Shown: piece by piece, positions 1 to 8,965 of the stretch
Layout of the letters: each line of letters begins with the position of its first letter
How positions within the stretch are numbered: the stretch's first letter is position 1
NCBI GenBank assembly: GCA_964602985.1
Contig: CAZRTJ010000025.1
Coordinates: forward strand, 1-50,312
Direction of reading: 5' to 3'
Source of the DNA: CAYZJB01 sp964602985
GTDB taxonomy: Bacteria; CLD3; SB21
Length of the DNA: 50,312 bases
The notes under the pieces: generated by a model
What the model was told of the DNA's origin: nothing
The model's database searches: none
Seen by the model: only the letters and a program-made list of their open reading frames with translations
Program-made: the position numbers and the translations under genes

Positions 1-66
<66 letters not shown>

Positions 67-137
67 CAGTAAACCTACTAAAATTAATGACTTATAAAGA
101 ACTTGAGTATCAAACTCCGAGTCATTCTCGGGCTATC

Positions 138-166
138 AATATAGGATAAGCCCTCATATTTGTCAA
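138..166 (-). promoter_or_regulatory. Sigma-70 promoter of tRNA-Gly
   Basis: On the minus strand a perfect -35 TTGACA (166-161) is followed by a 17-base spacer and a -10 TATATT (143-138). Transcription would start near 131, about 65 bases before the tRNA 5' end. The hexamers match the classical sigma-70 consensus. Confidence 0.8.
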
Positions 167-213
167 GAATATTTACCGACTATTTGGGAAGGTTCGCGCC
201 CGGTTTGACCTGC

Positions 214-687
214 CTACCCCATCCTCTTCCGATGCAAGGCATTCTCTTTGATGTGACAGGCCTGTTCCCACTCACGTCGATCTTCTTCCGTTTCCATAAG
301 CAATTCCGGAACAGAGGCAGGCGCTCCATCCTCATCGAGGGCAACCATGTTGAAATAGGCCGTGGTGCAGTGCTTTCGCTTGCCGGATATCGGATTTTCG
401 GCATACACATCTAGCTTGACGACCATCGATGTCTTGCCGACATATACGACCTTGGCGATCGTCTCGAGTCGGTCCCCGACCTTCACAGGTGTGTGAAAAT
501 CGACCGCTTCCGTGGACGCGGTCACGACTGCACGACGGGCGTATTGCGTTGCGGCGATTCCTGCCTGGATGTCCATGATGGCCATGACCTTGCCGCCAAA
601 CATTGTTCCATGCGGATTGGCATCATTGGGAAACACGATATGCCAACTGCTCACCGGTATCGCTTTCTTCGGTTCTGGTTTGTCCAT
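214..687 (-). CDS. Acyl-CoA thioesterase, hotdog fold (YciA/BACH type)
   Basis: This 157-residue protein is a single hotdog domain of the acyl-CoA hydrolase family (4HBT). Such enzymes release free fatty acid and CoA from acyl-CoA in the cytoplasm. The family signature around residues 20-40 is clear: PNDANPHGTMFGGKVMAIMD, with the conserved Asn, His and the Asp of the active-site helix. The second strand region reads AVDFHTPVKVGD. The length is normal for YciA-type enzymes. The ATG has a good Shine-Dalgarno (AAAGGA) just downstream of the stop of the TldD-like gene, ten bases away, so it is the last gene of the leftward operon. Its true acyl chain preference cannot be read from sequence. Confidence 0.93.
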   Translation of the reverse strand: MDKPEPKKAIPVSSWHIVFPNDANPHGTMFGGKVMAIMDIQAGIAATQYARRAVVTASTEAVDFHTPVKVGDRLETIAKVVYVGKTSMVVKLDVYAENPISGKRKHCTTAYFNMVALDEDGAPASVPELLMETEEDRREWEQACHIKENALHRKRMG

Positions 688-697
688 TTCTAATCCT

Positions 698-1900
698 TTA
701 GAATTTCACCCTGACAGACTTCAAAAGCAGCGACGGCCCGCCGACCGACACCGGAACCCATTGCCCTTGTTTGCCGCAATACGTCACGTCGCGACTGATG
801 GACAGATCATCGCCGATCTCCGTAATCGCAGACGCCAACGATTCCGGAGTCCCATAAATGAAGCCATGTCGAATGCGGCGTGTGCGTTCACCGCACTCAA
901 TCAACTGTGCGTCGGCAATTCGAAGCCCCAGTGGTTCCCGGCCCGCACGCGTGTGTCCCCCCTCCAGCCGATGGACATAAACTCCCCGACGTATTCCTTC
1001 CATGCGGATCGGATGCTGTCCATTGTCCACATACGTTCGCCACAGTCGCGGAATGGGAATTGATCGGTAATCCTGTCGCCGGCCATTGCCGGTCAACGCG
1101 CCGTTTGTCTTCAGTCCGTTCATCAGATCGGTGAGTCTCGCAGCGAATCGCCCATTCTCAAAAATCACCTGCTCCCGGTGGATAATTCCCTCATCATCCA
1201 CCGTCGGGCCATCACAGCCATCGACGACTCTGAGTTGCGGATGAGTCTGAATTCTGGGATCGTCTTCCCCTGCTTCTGCCGCGTGACCAAAGACTTCGTG
1301 TGTGAAAATCCCCGTTCGACCCGGGGCCAGCACCACCGCCCATTCACCAGACGCCGGAGTCACCGCGTCCATGCGCTCTTCCACGACAGAAGCCGCTTCT
1401 TCGAACATGACCCCCAGTTGACTCGCGTCTTCAATCAACTGCGAAATCCGGTATCGCTCATTCCCGCAACCACACTCAACCGTCACCTCAGTTCGTCTGG
1501 TTACTGCGGCGTATGGCTCCAGCCGATAATTCAGCCCGGCGGTATGCCTGACAATTCGACGACAGGCAACGCGGCATGCGGTGACAAGAGGATGCCGTCT
1601 GACTGCTGTCTCCCAGGCATCGTCGCAGCGCTTTGGGGACAGACAGGCAGCCTCCATAGCATCGGAAGGATTGGATTCGTCCCCCCAACTGTCCTCGCAC
1701 GACATCTGCATTCGTCCATCGCCCAACCTTCGCTTGCACAGACCTCTTCGCTCTTCGATCCGCGAGTCGGACGCGCGATCCGGCTCCCATGTCCATTCGT
1801 CTGCCCGCATCCCCTCCAGAAAAACATCCGACAAACCGTCGCAAGGAATCAGACGTTTCAGTCGATCCGTCTGTGCCGCATCGGCCATGGCTTCTGTCAT
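698..1900 (-). CDS. TldD/PmbA-family metalloprotease, shortened N-terminus
   Basis: The C-terminal 230 residues match the TldD/PmbA (peptidase U62) family. There is an HExxxH zinc motif (HEVFGH, about residues 201-206) and the C-terminal block CGKQGQWVPVSVG, whose Cys (about residue 375) corresponds to the third zinc ligand of TldD. Family members are cytoplasmic metalloproteases known for processing microcin B17 and degrading the CcdA antitoxin with PmbA. I set the start at the ATG at 1900, which overlaps the stop of the upstream gene in an ATGA; a longer reading to 2029 would lie inside that gene. At 400 residues it is shorter than E. coli TldD (about 480). Its first 150 residues do not look like the usual N-domain and are rich in cysteine. 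No PmbA partner lies in the window. Confidence 0.85.
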   Translation of the reverse strand: MTEAMADAAQTDRLKRLIPCDGLSDVFLEGMRADEWTWEPDRASDSRIEERRGLCKRRLGDGRMQMSCEDSWGDESNPSDAMEAACLSPKRCDDAWETAVRRHPLVTACRVACRRIVRHTAGLNYRLEPYAAVTRRTEVTVECGCGNERYRISQLIEDASQLGVMFEEAASVVEERMDAVTPASGEWAVVLAPGRTGIFTHEVFGHAAEAGEDDPRIQTHPQLRVVDGCDGPTVDDEGIIHREQVIFENGRFAARLTDLMNGLKTNGALTGNGRRQDYRSIPIPRLWRTYVDNGQHPIRMEGIRRGVYVHRLEGGHTRAGREPLGLRIADAQLIECGERTRRIRHGFIYGTPESLASAITEIGDDLSISRDVTYCGKQGQWVPVSVGGPSLLLKSVRVKF

Positions 1901-2604
1901 GCTTCGTTTTCGTTGGGCTCGGAGGCGCGGTGAATATCGATGATTTTGTTGGCGCCCGGGTAGGCCGTGGTTTCGTACCGTCGGATCTTCTGTATCTTGT
2001 GAAGGACTTCGGTCGTGCGACGCAGGCACTCGTAGAGCATGGCCAGTTCTGTATGCACCGGGGCACCCAGTTCCGATTTCTGTTGGATCAACTCGATCAA
2101 CCCCATGGCCCCGGTGACGGGCTGCGCCAACTCATGCGCGGCGGCTCCCGCCATTTCAAACAACACGTTCAACCGTTCGCTTTCCACGACCCGCAGAGAC
2201 AACTCGCGCATTCTCAGCTGCGCCCGCGTCCTCCGGTACACTTCCGCATCGTCAAAGGGCCGCGTCAAATAATCGTCGGCCCCGTAGTCCAACGCATGAG
2301 CCCGCGAGCGGTCGCTGTCTCCCGCGATCAGCGCGATGATCGGAATGCCCCAAAAATTCTGATCCGACTTAATGAAACTGCAAATGGCAAACGGATTGGC
2401 GGGATCGGTTCGATCATCGGTAAAGACCACGTCCACTGACTCACCTCGCAAAACCTCCTGCGCCTCTTCAAAGGACTCGCACTTTCGTACCGCGAGACCC
2501 AGCAACGTGGAGAGATGAAATTCAAAATCGCGCAAGTCCTCACTTCCGGGCCCGATCAGCAGGCCCGTCCAAGTGGAGGAGGAATGTCCGCGAATGGGCG
2601 CCAT
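1897..2604 (-). CDS. Degenerate receiver domain plus DHp-like helix domain, no ATPase
   Basis: Residues 12-132 have the receiver fold of response regulators, including the end motif DYGADDYLTRPF. The key residues are altered. The acidic pair after the first strand is replaced by Gly-Pro (LLIGPGSED), the switch Thr by Ile, and the conserved Lys by Arg115. The phosphoacceptor position still holds Asp63. Residues 145-225 form a helical region with an H-box-like AAAHELAQPVTG (His157), as in the DHp domain of histidine kinases, but no ATPase domain follows. The start ATG is one base after the UPF0182 stop, and the stop overlaps the TldD-like start. Presumably a scaffold or phosphotransfer-type regulator; its partner is unknown. 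Confidence 0.8.
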   Translation of the reverse strand: MAPIRGHSSSTWTGLLIGPGSEDLRDFEFHLSTLLGLAVRKCESFEEAQEVLRGESVDVVFTDDRTDPANPFAICSFIKSDQNFWGIPIIALIAGDSDRSRAHALDYGADDYLTRPFDDAEVYRRTRAQLRMRELSLRVVESERLNVLFEMAGAAAHELAQPVTGAMGLIELIQQKSELGAPVHTELAMLYECLRRTTEVLHKIQKIRRYETTAYPGANKIIDIHRASEPNENEA

Positions 2605-2605
2605 C

Positions 2606-5356
2606 CTACTGTGGCCCGACCCTGGAGTTGAGAAGGTCCAAATCGCGTTTCATCCTGTCCATGTATTCGCCATACTTTGCCCAATCCCCTTTTCTCACGG
2701 CATCTTGCGCCTGGTTATAGTGATCGATCGCGGAGCGAATCCATTCCCGAATCTGACGACTTTCACCACCTGCAACGTCTTTTTCCACTGCTGTCTTGAC
2801 GGCACTAACTTCCGCGACGACACCGGCACCACGGCCGAAAATCCGGCTTAATCCGATCTCCAGGTTGTCTTCCATGTGGATGGAATTGCCGTACGCTACG
2901 ATGACTTTCTTCAACTCGGGCAACCGGCTCTGCACGGCCTGCAAATACAGCGGCTCCACATACAGGAGCGAGTTCTCGATCGGTATGACAATCATGTTTC
3001 CGCGGGTCACGCTAGAACCCTGTTGATTCCACAGCGAAAGCTTCTCGGAAATGGACGGTGTTTGATCGATTCGGCTCTCGACCTGCATGGGACCGTACAC
3101 CAACTTGGTTTTCGGAAACTTATACACCAGCAAGCGGCCATACTTGTCCCCATCGCTTCGCGCACAGAACCAAGCGATCATGTTGGGTTTTTCGCGGGGA
3201 GTGTATGGGATGAGCAGGATAAACTCCTCTTGCGTCTCTCCCGGCAATTTCATGATCGCATAGTAGCTCTCCATCCGTTGTCGATCGCTGGCGTACACTT
3301 CTTCAGCCACCTGCCATACGTCTTCCCGATTGAAGAACACGTTCGGATCCTCAATATGATACAAGCCAAACAACTGCGTCTGAATGTCGAAGAAATCCTG
3401 GGGATACCGGAGATGTTCCCGCAGTCCTGCCGGCATTTCGTCAATGGACTTGTACACATCCGGAAAAATCTTCGCGTACACACGGATCAACGGATCGTCT
3501 TCAGGTCGGAAACTATAGAATGTGGTCTTCCCGTTGTAGGCGTCCACAGTGACCTTTACGGAATTCCGTATGTAGTTGTATCGATCAACATACCCAAATC
3601 CCCCCGGGTCTGTTTCGGTGTAGATGGTCGAGTACGGATATCGCTCGGACCGCGTGAAGGCATCCATCACCCAAACCAGCCGTCCTTCGTGAAGGACCAG
3701 GTACGGATCCGCGTCAAACTTCAGATACGGAGCGATGCGTTCAATCCGGTCGCGGATATTCCGGTAATACAGCACCTCGCTTTGTTCCTGAATGTAGTCG
3801 TTCAACAGCAGATTGAATTTGTTGAACCGCATCGCAAACAGCAGTTTGCGGCCAAAAGAGCCGATCGAGACACCGGCCGCTTCTTGGTACAACGTCTGCT
3901 GGTTGGTCTCGCCCAGAGGATAATCAAATTCTTCTTTGGTTGTCTTGACGATAATATAGTCACCCGGACGCTGCATCTCTCCGAAGTAAATCTCCGGGCG
4001 TTCGACGCCCACGTCGGCGTGGGTTTCGGGAGGAATGTCCTTGATAAAGAATTCGGGCTGCCCTTCGGTGGTCACGACATTGACAGGACTCAGAACGACG
4101 CCATACCCGTGCGTATAGATGAACGTCTGGTTGATCCACTGATCTCCACTACCCAGTTTGGAAATATCCAATTCCCGTCCGGCCAGCATAACCTGACGCA
4201 GTTCCCCGTCGATTCGGTATCGGTCGATGTCAATATCCTTGAACGTATAATACGTGCGGATACCCTGAAGCTGGGTGTACGAATCCTTGACGGGACGATG
4301 GTCCCATAGTGTGACGTTCTTGATCGTCAGATGATTCCGGGAAAGATCCGTGCTGGTCAGGTTTTCTTCGTATGAAAAATCCTTTTCCTCAATCTGGTCC
4401 AGCTGGTACGCCTTTCGCGTCTGCCGGATATTCTCAACGATGTATGGTTTTTCTTTTTCCAGTTGATTGGGTTTCACTACAAATTGCTGGACAATCGATG
4501 GATAGACAACCAACAAGATCAGGGCTACGCCAATCTGGATCGCCGCGCCGATCAACGGCCATTTCCAACGGCGCTGTACCCACCCCAGGAGGGTCAGGAG
4601 TACGCCGACGCCCGCCGCCGCACTTAGCAGGTTGTACCCCAGCAATTTCGCATGGATATCGGTGTATCCGGCGCCAAAGGCCACCCCGCCTTCGCTGAAC
4701 AGCATGCCGTAGCGGGACAGGCGATAATCAAACACATACAGGATAAACAAGAAACCAACGTGCAAGATCAAATGCCGTTTTGCCGCGCCGCTCACATCGA
4801 TGCCCTGTGGCCGCAGGAGAATGCTGCGTCGGAATACATGTACCGCGGTTGAAGCGATGGCTGACACAATGACAACCACAAATAACCAGTTGACGATCCC
4901 CTGCCACCACGGAAGCTCGAACATGTAAAAACCGATGTCGTGGCCGAACACCGGATCTGTCACCCCAAACGGTTCGCGGTCAAGAAACTGGAGAAACCGC
5001 ATCCACTCCTGCGCCGGCGCGGCCGCCAACAGGTACGACAAGAACAGCAAAATGCCGAAAAAGGCCAGCCGGGCCCCTCGAGCCACCATGTGCAACTGAG
5101 CCTGGAACGGCGACGCACCACTCGTCGCAAAAACCTCCTTCGTCCTGGAGGCGATCCAGACTTGACTGCCGACGATCAACCAAAATGTCAGAAAATAGAT
5201 ACCGCCCAGCACGTATTCTGTTGAATACATCGTCCAAAATGCGTTTTCGTACCCCAGTGTCTCGTACCAAAGCCAATCAGAATAAAAGCCCACCCACGAC
5301 TTGCCCAGCATCCACAGGATGGCGACGGACACGCCGATCCAGACGAGTTTTTTCAT
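2606..5356 (-). CDS. UPF0182 family large membrane protein
   Basis: This 916-residue protein matches the UPF0182 family (COG1615), a conserved bacterial membrane protein of unknown function. About seven transmembrane helices lie in the first 290 residues, beginning with VWIGVSVAILWMLGKSW. A long soluble part follows, rich in aromatic residues (for example YSTIYTETDPGGFGYVDRYN). An acidic, charged C-terminal tail ends the protein. The length is typical of the family. Its start overlaps the stop of the HEAT-repeat lipoprotein in an ATGA, so the two are translationally coupled. No catalytic motif is visible. Confidence 0.95.
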   Translation of the reverse strand: MKKLVWIGVSVAILWMLGKSWVGFYSDWLWYETLGYENAFWTMYSTEYVLGGIYFLTFWLIVGSQVWIASRTKEVFATSGASPFQAQLHMVARGARLAFFGILLFLSYLLAAAPAQEWMRFLQFLDREPFGVTDPVFGHDIGFYMFELPWWQGIVNWLFVVVIVSAIASTAVHVFRRSILLRPQGIDVSGAAKRHLILHVGFLFILYVFDYRLSRYGMLFSEGGVAFGAGYTDIHAKLLGYNLLSAAAGVGVLLTLLGWVQRRWKWPLIGAAIQIGVALILLVVYPSIVQQFVVKPNQLEKEKPYIVENIRQTRKAYQLDQIEEKDFSYEENLTSTDLSRNHLTIKNVTLWDHRPVKDSYTQLQGIRTYYTFKDIDIDRYRIDGELRQVMLAGRELDISKLGSGDQWINQTFIYTHGYGVVLSPVNVVTTEGQPEFFIKDIPPETHADVGVERPEIYFGEMQRPGDYIIVKTTKEEFDYPLGETNQQTLYQEAAGVSIGSFGRKLLFAMRFNKFNLLLNDYIQEQSEVLYYRNIRDRIERIAPYLKFDADPYLVLHEGRLVWVMDAFTRSERYPYSTIYTETDPGGFGYVDRYNYIRNSVKVTVDAYNGKTTFYSFRPEDDPLIRVYAKIFPDVYKSIDEMPAGLREHLRYPQDFFDIQTQLFGLYHIEDPNVFFNREDVWQVAEEVYASDRQRMESYYAIMKLPGETQEEFILLIPYTPREKPNMIAWFCARSDGDKYGRLLVYKFPKTKLVYGPMQVESRIDQTPSISEKLSLWNQQGSSVTRGNMIVIPIENSLLYVEPLYLQAVQSRLPELKKVIVAYGNSIHMEDNLEIGLSRIFGRGAGVVAEVSAVKTAVEKDVAGGESRQIREWIRSAIDHYNQAQDAVRKGDWAKYGEYMDRMKRDLDLLNSRVGPQ

Positions 5357-6696
5357 GAAGCTACCTCCTTTGCTCTCCGGGTGAAGAGTCGGTCGTTCAG
5401 TACATCCAGCAACGTAAACGCGGCCCGCACACGGACCATCATTTCCGAATCGTTGCGCATTCGTTCGAAGAGAATGGGAATGACCGTCTCGTCCAGGAGT
5501 CGCCTGTCCTCGATCTTCCCCAAACCGCTGATGGCCACGGACCGGACAGAATACTGTTCGTCCCTCGCGTATTCCGTCAGTTCATCGATCATGTCGCGCG
5601 GCCGAAACGACGTCAGTACACCGATCGCCATTTCCCGCACCTGGAGACGATTGTCAGACAGACCGGCTTCCAGCAGTTCCATAGACGTCGTGTCCCGATA
5701 ACTTCCGAGAGCATTCAACACTCCAATCAGCGCCCACTCACCCGCATCCTTCGCAAGATCGTGCATCATCGGAATCAGGTCCGCGCGAAGTTCGCTCGAT
5801 TTCACCTCGGCCAGGGCCAGCAGAATTTTGTATTGCAGGTCATCGTCCGGGGTCGTCAGGGCGGGGCGTAGCACAGAGACGGCGGCCCTTTCGTCAACCT
5901 TCATCAATCCGATGGCCGCAGCCACTCGTACCTCGTCGTTTTTTTCTCTTGCCAGGATTTGCCGCAGTGCAGACGCCGAACCGATCGCCGCGAGCGCCTC
6001 GGCGGCTTTGGCCCGAACGTACGCGCTGCCGTCCGTCGACAAACGGAAGGCTACAGACTCGGCCTCCCGCGCCTCCAGTCGCGAAATGACGTACAGTAAG
6101 TTGACCTTCGCTGAAAAGTCCTTCCGACGCAGAACCGGTTCCACCATCGCCAAACGGGACGCATCGCCCAACTTTGCCATGGCGACCGCTATCTTCGCGC
6201 GGAGTTCATCCTTGCCTCTCAGAATTTCCTCTTTGTCATAGGAAAAGGAATCCGTCTGCATGGTGTCCACTCCCACCATCATCCGGTCAAACATCTTCAT
6301 CATCGATTCCCGTTCGTAGAGGTCCGCCATTCGGGTTAAACCGACGATCACGTTTTCACGAACCTGAAAATCCGTCGATTTTCTATAATCAGCCAGCGAT
6401 ACGAACGCCAAGGAGTCGTGCAAAGAAGCCAGGACACTCGTGTACGTCCGGATCACGGACGGCGTCGTCGTCGCCTCCACGGCTCTCAGTGTCTGAATGG
6501 CCTTCGGAGTGCCGATTCGTCCCAATGTCAGAACGGTGGAGTTCTTGACAAAGTCGCTCTTGTCTTTCAGGCCCAGATCAAATGTCTGCCAGCATTGATG
6601 CATGATGACTTGGCGGGAAGGAACCTCGTTCTTCGCGACCTTGACCTGACAACCCATGACGATCATGCACAAGATACCGCAGGTAAACGATTTCAT
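5353..6696 (-). CDS. HEAT-repeat lipoprotein
   Basis: The N-terminus is a lipoprotein signal: a hydrophobic stretch followed by the lipobox VMGC with Cys16, so the mature protein should be lipid-anchored. From about residue 45 to the end it consists of HEAT-like helical repeats with recurring VRxxAxxAL and LGRIG-type segments (for example AYVRAKAAEALAAIG and YSVRSVAISGLGKIE). Such solenoids bind other proteins. The ATG has a good Shine-Dalgarno (AGAGGA). It is the first gene of the leftward operon and is coupled to UPF0182, so it may be an envelope partner of that membrane protein (inference). Confidence 0.88.
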   Translation of the reverse strand: MKSFTCGILCMIVMGCQVKVAKNEVPSRQVIMHQCWQTFDLGLKDKSDFVKNSTVLTLGRIGTPKAIQTLRAVEATTTPSVIRTYTSVLASLHDSLAFVSLADYRKSTDFQVRENVIVGLTRMADLYERESMMKMFDRMMVGVDTMQTDSFSYDKEEILRGKDELRAKIAVAMAKLGDASRLAMVEPVLRRKDFSAKVNLLYVISRLEAREAESVAFRLSTDGSAYVRAKAAEALAAIGSASALRQILAREKNDEVRVAAAIGLMKVDERAAVSVLRPALTTPDDDLQYKILLALAEVKSSELRADLIPMMHDLAKDAGEWALIGVLNALGSYRDTTSMELLEAGLSDNRLQVREMAIGVLTSFRPRDMIDELTEYARDEQYSVRSVAISGLGKIEDRRLLDETVIPILFERMRNDSEMMVRVRAAFTLLDVLNDRLFTRRAKEVAS

Positions 6697-6719
6697 AGTT
6701 CCTCTGGATGGAATGGTTC

Positions 6720-6748
6720 TTGCGAAAAGACAGTGAATTCTCTATACT
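6720..6748 (+). promoter_or_regulatory. Sigma-70 promoter of the response regulator-dnaB operon
   Basis: A -35 TTGCGA (6720-6725) is followed by 17 bases and a -10 TATACT (6743-6748). Transcription would start near 6755, giving a leader of about 95 bases before the GTG at 6850. The same TTGCGA plus 17-base layout recurs at 16340. It lies in the divergent region facing the HEAT-UPF0182 operon. Confidence 0.6.
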
Positions 6749-6811
6749 CCAAGCCCACAAATGGTACCAACTGTCACGAATATCGCTGTGTGTTTTTGAA
6801 TGGCCCGACAA

Positions 6812-6838
6812 AGTATACCAAACACGACCCAAAGTCAA
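6812..6838 (-). promoter_or_regulatory. Possible promoter of the HEAT-UPF0182 operon
   Basis: On the minus strand TTGACT (6838-6833) and TATACT (6817-6812) both resemble sigma-70 hexamers, but the spacer is only 15 bases, shorter than optimal. An alternative pair, TTGGTA and TATAGA, lies closer to the gene. The real start site is uncertain. Confidence 0.4.
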
Positions 6839-6849
6839 TTTAACGTACG

Positions 6850-7557
6850 GTGAGGCGGTTGAAGGAAAAGACGGAAGACAGCCCTGCCCGCATTCTCATC
6901 GTCGATGACGATGACGATACCCTGGCGATCCTGCGCATGGTACTGAAGCGGGATGGCTACAAGGTCGATTCCGCCAACGACGGAGTGCAAGCGCTTGACA
7001 TTCTGAAGGAAAAGAAGCACGACCTGGTCATCAGCGATGTCATGATGCCGGAAATGGACGGATATCGTTTTGTGGAAACCGTTCGGCAGGACCCGGATAT
7101 TCGAACCACACCCATTATTCTGATCACCGCCAAAAAGGAAACCGAGGACAAAGTGGCCGGGCTGGAAAAAGGCGCCGACGACTACATCACGAAACCGTAT
7201 AACCTGGTCGAACTCCGGGCGCGCATCAACGGACTGTTACGCTTGCGGGAACTCCGCCGGGAGTTGATCGAACGCGAAAAGGAACTGGAGCAAATCCACA
7301 CACTCGAGCAGACGCTGATGACGGTCTCCCATCATATTAACAACGCGATCTCCCCCATCTCCGGACGCGCCCAACTTTGCAAACCGGACAATCCGGACTC
7401 GGTAGTCAAATTGATCGATGCCGCTCACGAAGGCACGCGGCGGATTCGCGAAACGATCGCCTTACTCGAGCGCGTGATCCTTACGATGAAATCATCCCGT
7501 CACGGGCGAGACCAGGGGAACCACATCCTGACGCAAGCCATGAAGACCAAGTTATAA
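6850..7557 (+). CDS. Response regulator with C-terminal DHp-like domain, no ATPase domain
   Basis: Residues 13-128 form a complete receiver: acidic cluster at 19-22, phosphoacceptor Asp63 (VISDVMMPEMDG), switch Thr93 and Lys115 (DYITKPYN). A charged helix (130-150) leads to a DHp-like segment with the H-box VSHHINNAISPISG (His161/162) and a second helix ending near residue 212. No DNA-binding output domain and no HATPase domain follow. It may act as a phosphotransfer or dimerising adaptor. The GTG at 6850 has no clear Shine-Dalgarno; TTG at 6859 is the alternative. The stop is two bases before dnaB. The layout is the same as that of the pseudo-receiver gene at 1897-2604. Confidence 0.85.
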   Translation: MRRLKEKTEDSPARILIVDDDDDTLAILRMVLKRDGYKVDSANDGVQALDILKEKKHDLVISDVMMPEMDGYRFVETVRQDPDIRTTPIILITAKKETEDKVAGLEKGADDYITKPYNLVELRARINGLLRLRELRRELIEREKELEQIHTLEQTLMTVSHHINNAISPISGRAQLCKPDNPDSVVKLIDAAHEGTRRIRETIALLERVILTMKSSRHGRDQGNHILTQAMKTKL

Positions 7558-7558
7558 C

Positions 7559-8965
7559 ATGGCGGAGTCCCACCACATCACCGAGTATGCCGGCCGCGTC
7601 CAACCCCAGGCGCTGGAGGTGGAAGAGGCCATCCTGGGCTCCGTTTTGATTGATGAAACGGCCTTTCCGCGCGCGATCGAGTTCCTCGACGAAACGGCCT
7701 TTTACAAAGAAGCCCATCGGATGATCTTCCGCATCATGTTGCAACTGTATGAGGAAGCCCAACCGATCGATCTGATCACGGTCAGCGATCGCCTCAAACG
7801 CGAAGGCCAACTGGATCGGGTGGGCGGATCGTACTTCCTGACGGGATTGACCCAGAAGGTCCCCAGCGCCAGCAACATCACGTTCTATTCTAAAATCGTA
7901 CTCGACAAGGCCAGACTCCGTCGATTGATCCAGGTTGGCGCGGAGATCACCACGCAGGCTTTTCAGGAAACCGAAAAAGTCGATGAACTCATCGACGGGG
8001 TCGAGCAACAGATCTTCAAAATCGCAGAGCAAAAGGCCGGGCAGGGTTTCCAAGAGCTGAATCCCATCCTCCACAAGGTCTTTGAGCAGATTGAGAGCTT
8101 TCATCACAAGCCGGGAGGCGTGACCGGGGTTTCCTGCGGATACAAATCGCTCGATCAGCGGACCAGCGGTTTTCAGAATTCCGATCTGATCATCGTCGCC
8201 GGTCGACCCAGCATGGGCAAGACCGCATTTGTTCTCTCTGTCGCACGCAACGTCGCCGTCATGACGTCCAAGGCGGTCGGATTCTTCAGTTTGGAAATGT
8301 CCGCTTCCCAACTGGTCATGCGTCTGCTCTGCGCCGAAGCTCAGGTGGACGCGCACAAAGTCCGGACGGGCATGCTGCCCAACCACGAATGGTCCAAATT
8401 ATCCGTCAGCGTCGGAAAATTGTCCAAGGCGCCGATCTACATCGATGACACTCCAGGACTCAACGTTTTGGAACTGCGTGCACGTGCCCGCCGCCTCAAA
8501 GCCGAAAAGCAAATCGAACTTCTCGTGATCGACTACATGCAGCTCGTCAGCGCAACGACCCGGGCGAACGCCAATCGACAGGAAGAAGTGGCGATGATCT
8601 CCCGATCGCTGAAGGCGCTCGCCAAGGAATTGGATATCCCGGTGATCGCCTTGTCACAATTGTCCCGCGCCGTCGAACAGCGAGGCGGTGACAAGAAACC
8701 CATGCTGTCGGACCTTCGCGATTCCGGCTCGATCGAACAGGACGCAGATCTGGTCATGTTTGTTCATCGCGAAGATTATTATGCCACCGAAGCGCTCGAA
8801 CGGGAAGCCGACGTGGTGAAAGCAGACATCATCATCGCCAAGCAGCGGAACGGGCCCGTCGGAGATGTGCCTTTGGGTTTTGTCAAGAAATACGCGCGAT
8901 TTGTCGAACTCGAAACCCACCGCACGCATGAAGTTCCCCCCATGGCGGAAGAACCGAATTTCTAA
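7559..8965 (+). CDS. dnaB: Replicative DNA helicase DnaB
   Basis: DnaB is the hexameric helicase that unwinds DNA ahead of the replication fork. The 468 residues comprise the N-terminal DnaB domain (about 15-120), a linker, and the RecA-like C-terminal domain. Walker A is GRPSMGKT (215-222), followed by FFSLEMS and the Walker B strand LLVIDYMQLV. The block LSQLSRAVEQRGGDKKPMLSDLRDSGSIEQDAD is nearly identical to family consensus (shown here as residues about 360-395). The length is standard and there is no intein. It follows the response regulator by two bases and its stop overlaps the next start by one base (TAATG). It thus sits in an operon otherwise devoted to the envelope. Confidence 0.97.
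   Translation: MAESHHITEYAGRVQPQALEVEEAILGSVLIDETAFPRAIEFLDETAFYKEAHRMIFRIMLQLYEEAQPIDLITVSDRLKREGQLDRVGGSYFLTGLTQKVPSASNITFYSKIVLDKARLRRLIQVGAEITTQAFQETEKVDELIDGVEQQIFKIAEQKAGQGFQELNPILHKVFEQIESFHHKPGGVTGVSCGYKSLDQRTSGFQNSDLIIVAGRPSMGKTAFVLSVARNVAVMTSKAVGFFSLEMSASQLVMRLLCAEAQVDAHKVRTGMLPNHEWSKLSVSVGKLSKAPIYIDDTPGLNVLELRARARRLKAEKQIELLVIDYMQLVSATTRANANRQEEVAMISRSLKALAKELDIPVIALSQLSRAVEQRGGDKKPMLSDLRDSGSIEQDADLVMFVHREDYYATEALEREADVVKADIIIAKQRNGPVGDVPLGFVKKYARFVELETHRTHEVPPMAEEPNF

Noticed and set aside
2876..4309. 477-codon open frame on the plus strand
   Set aside because: Antisense to UPF0182; the translation has no domain or signal features.
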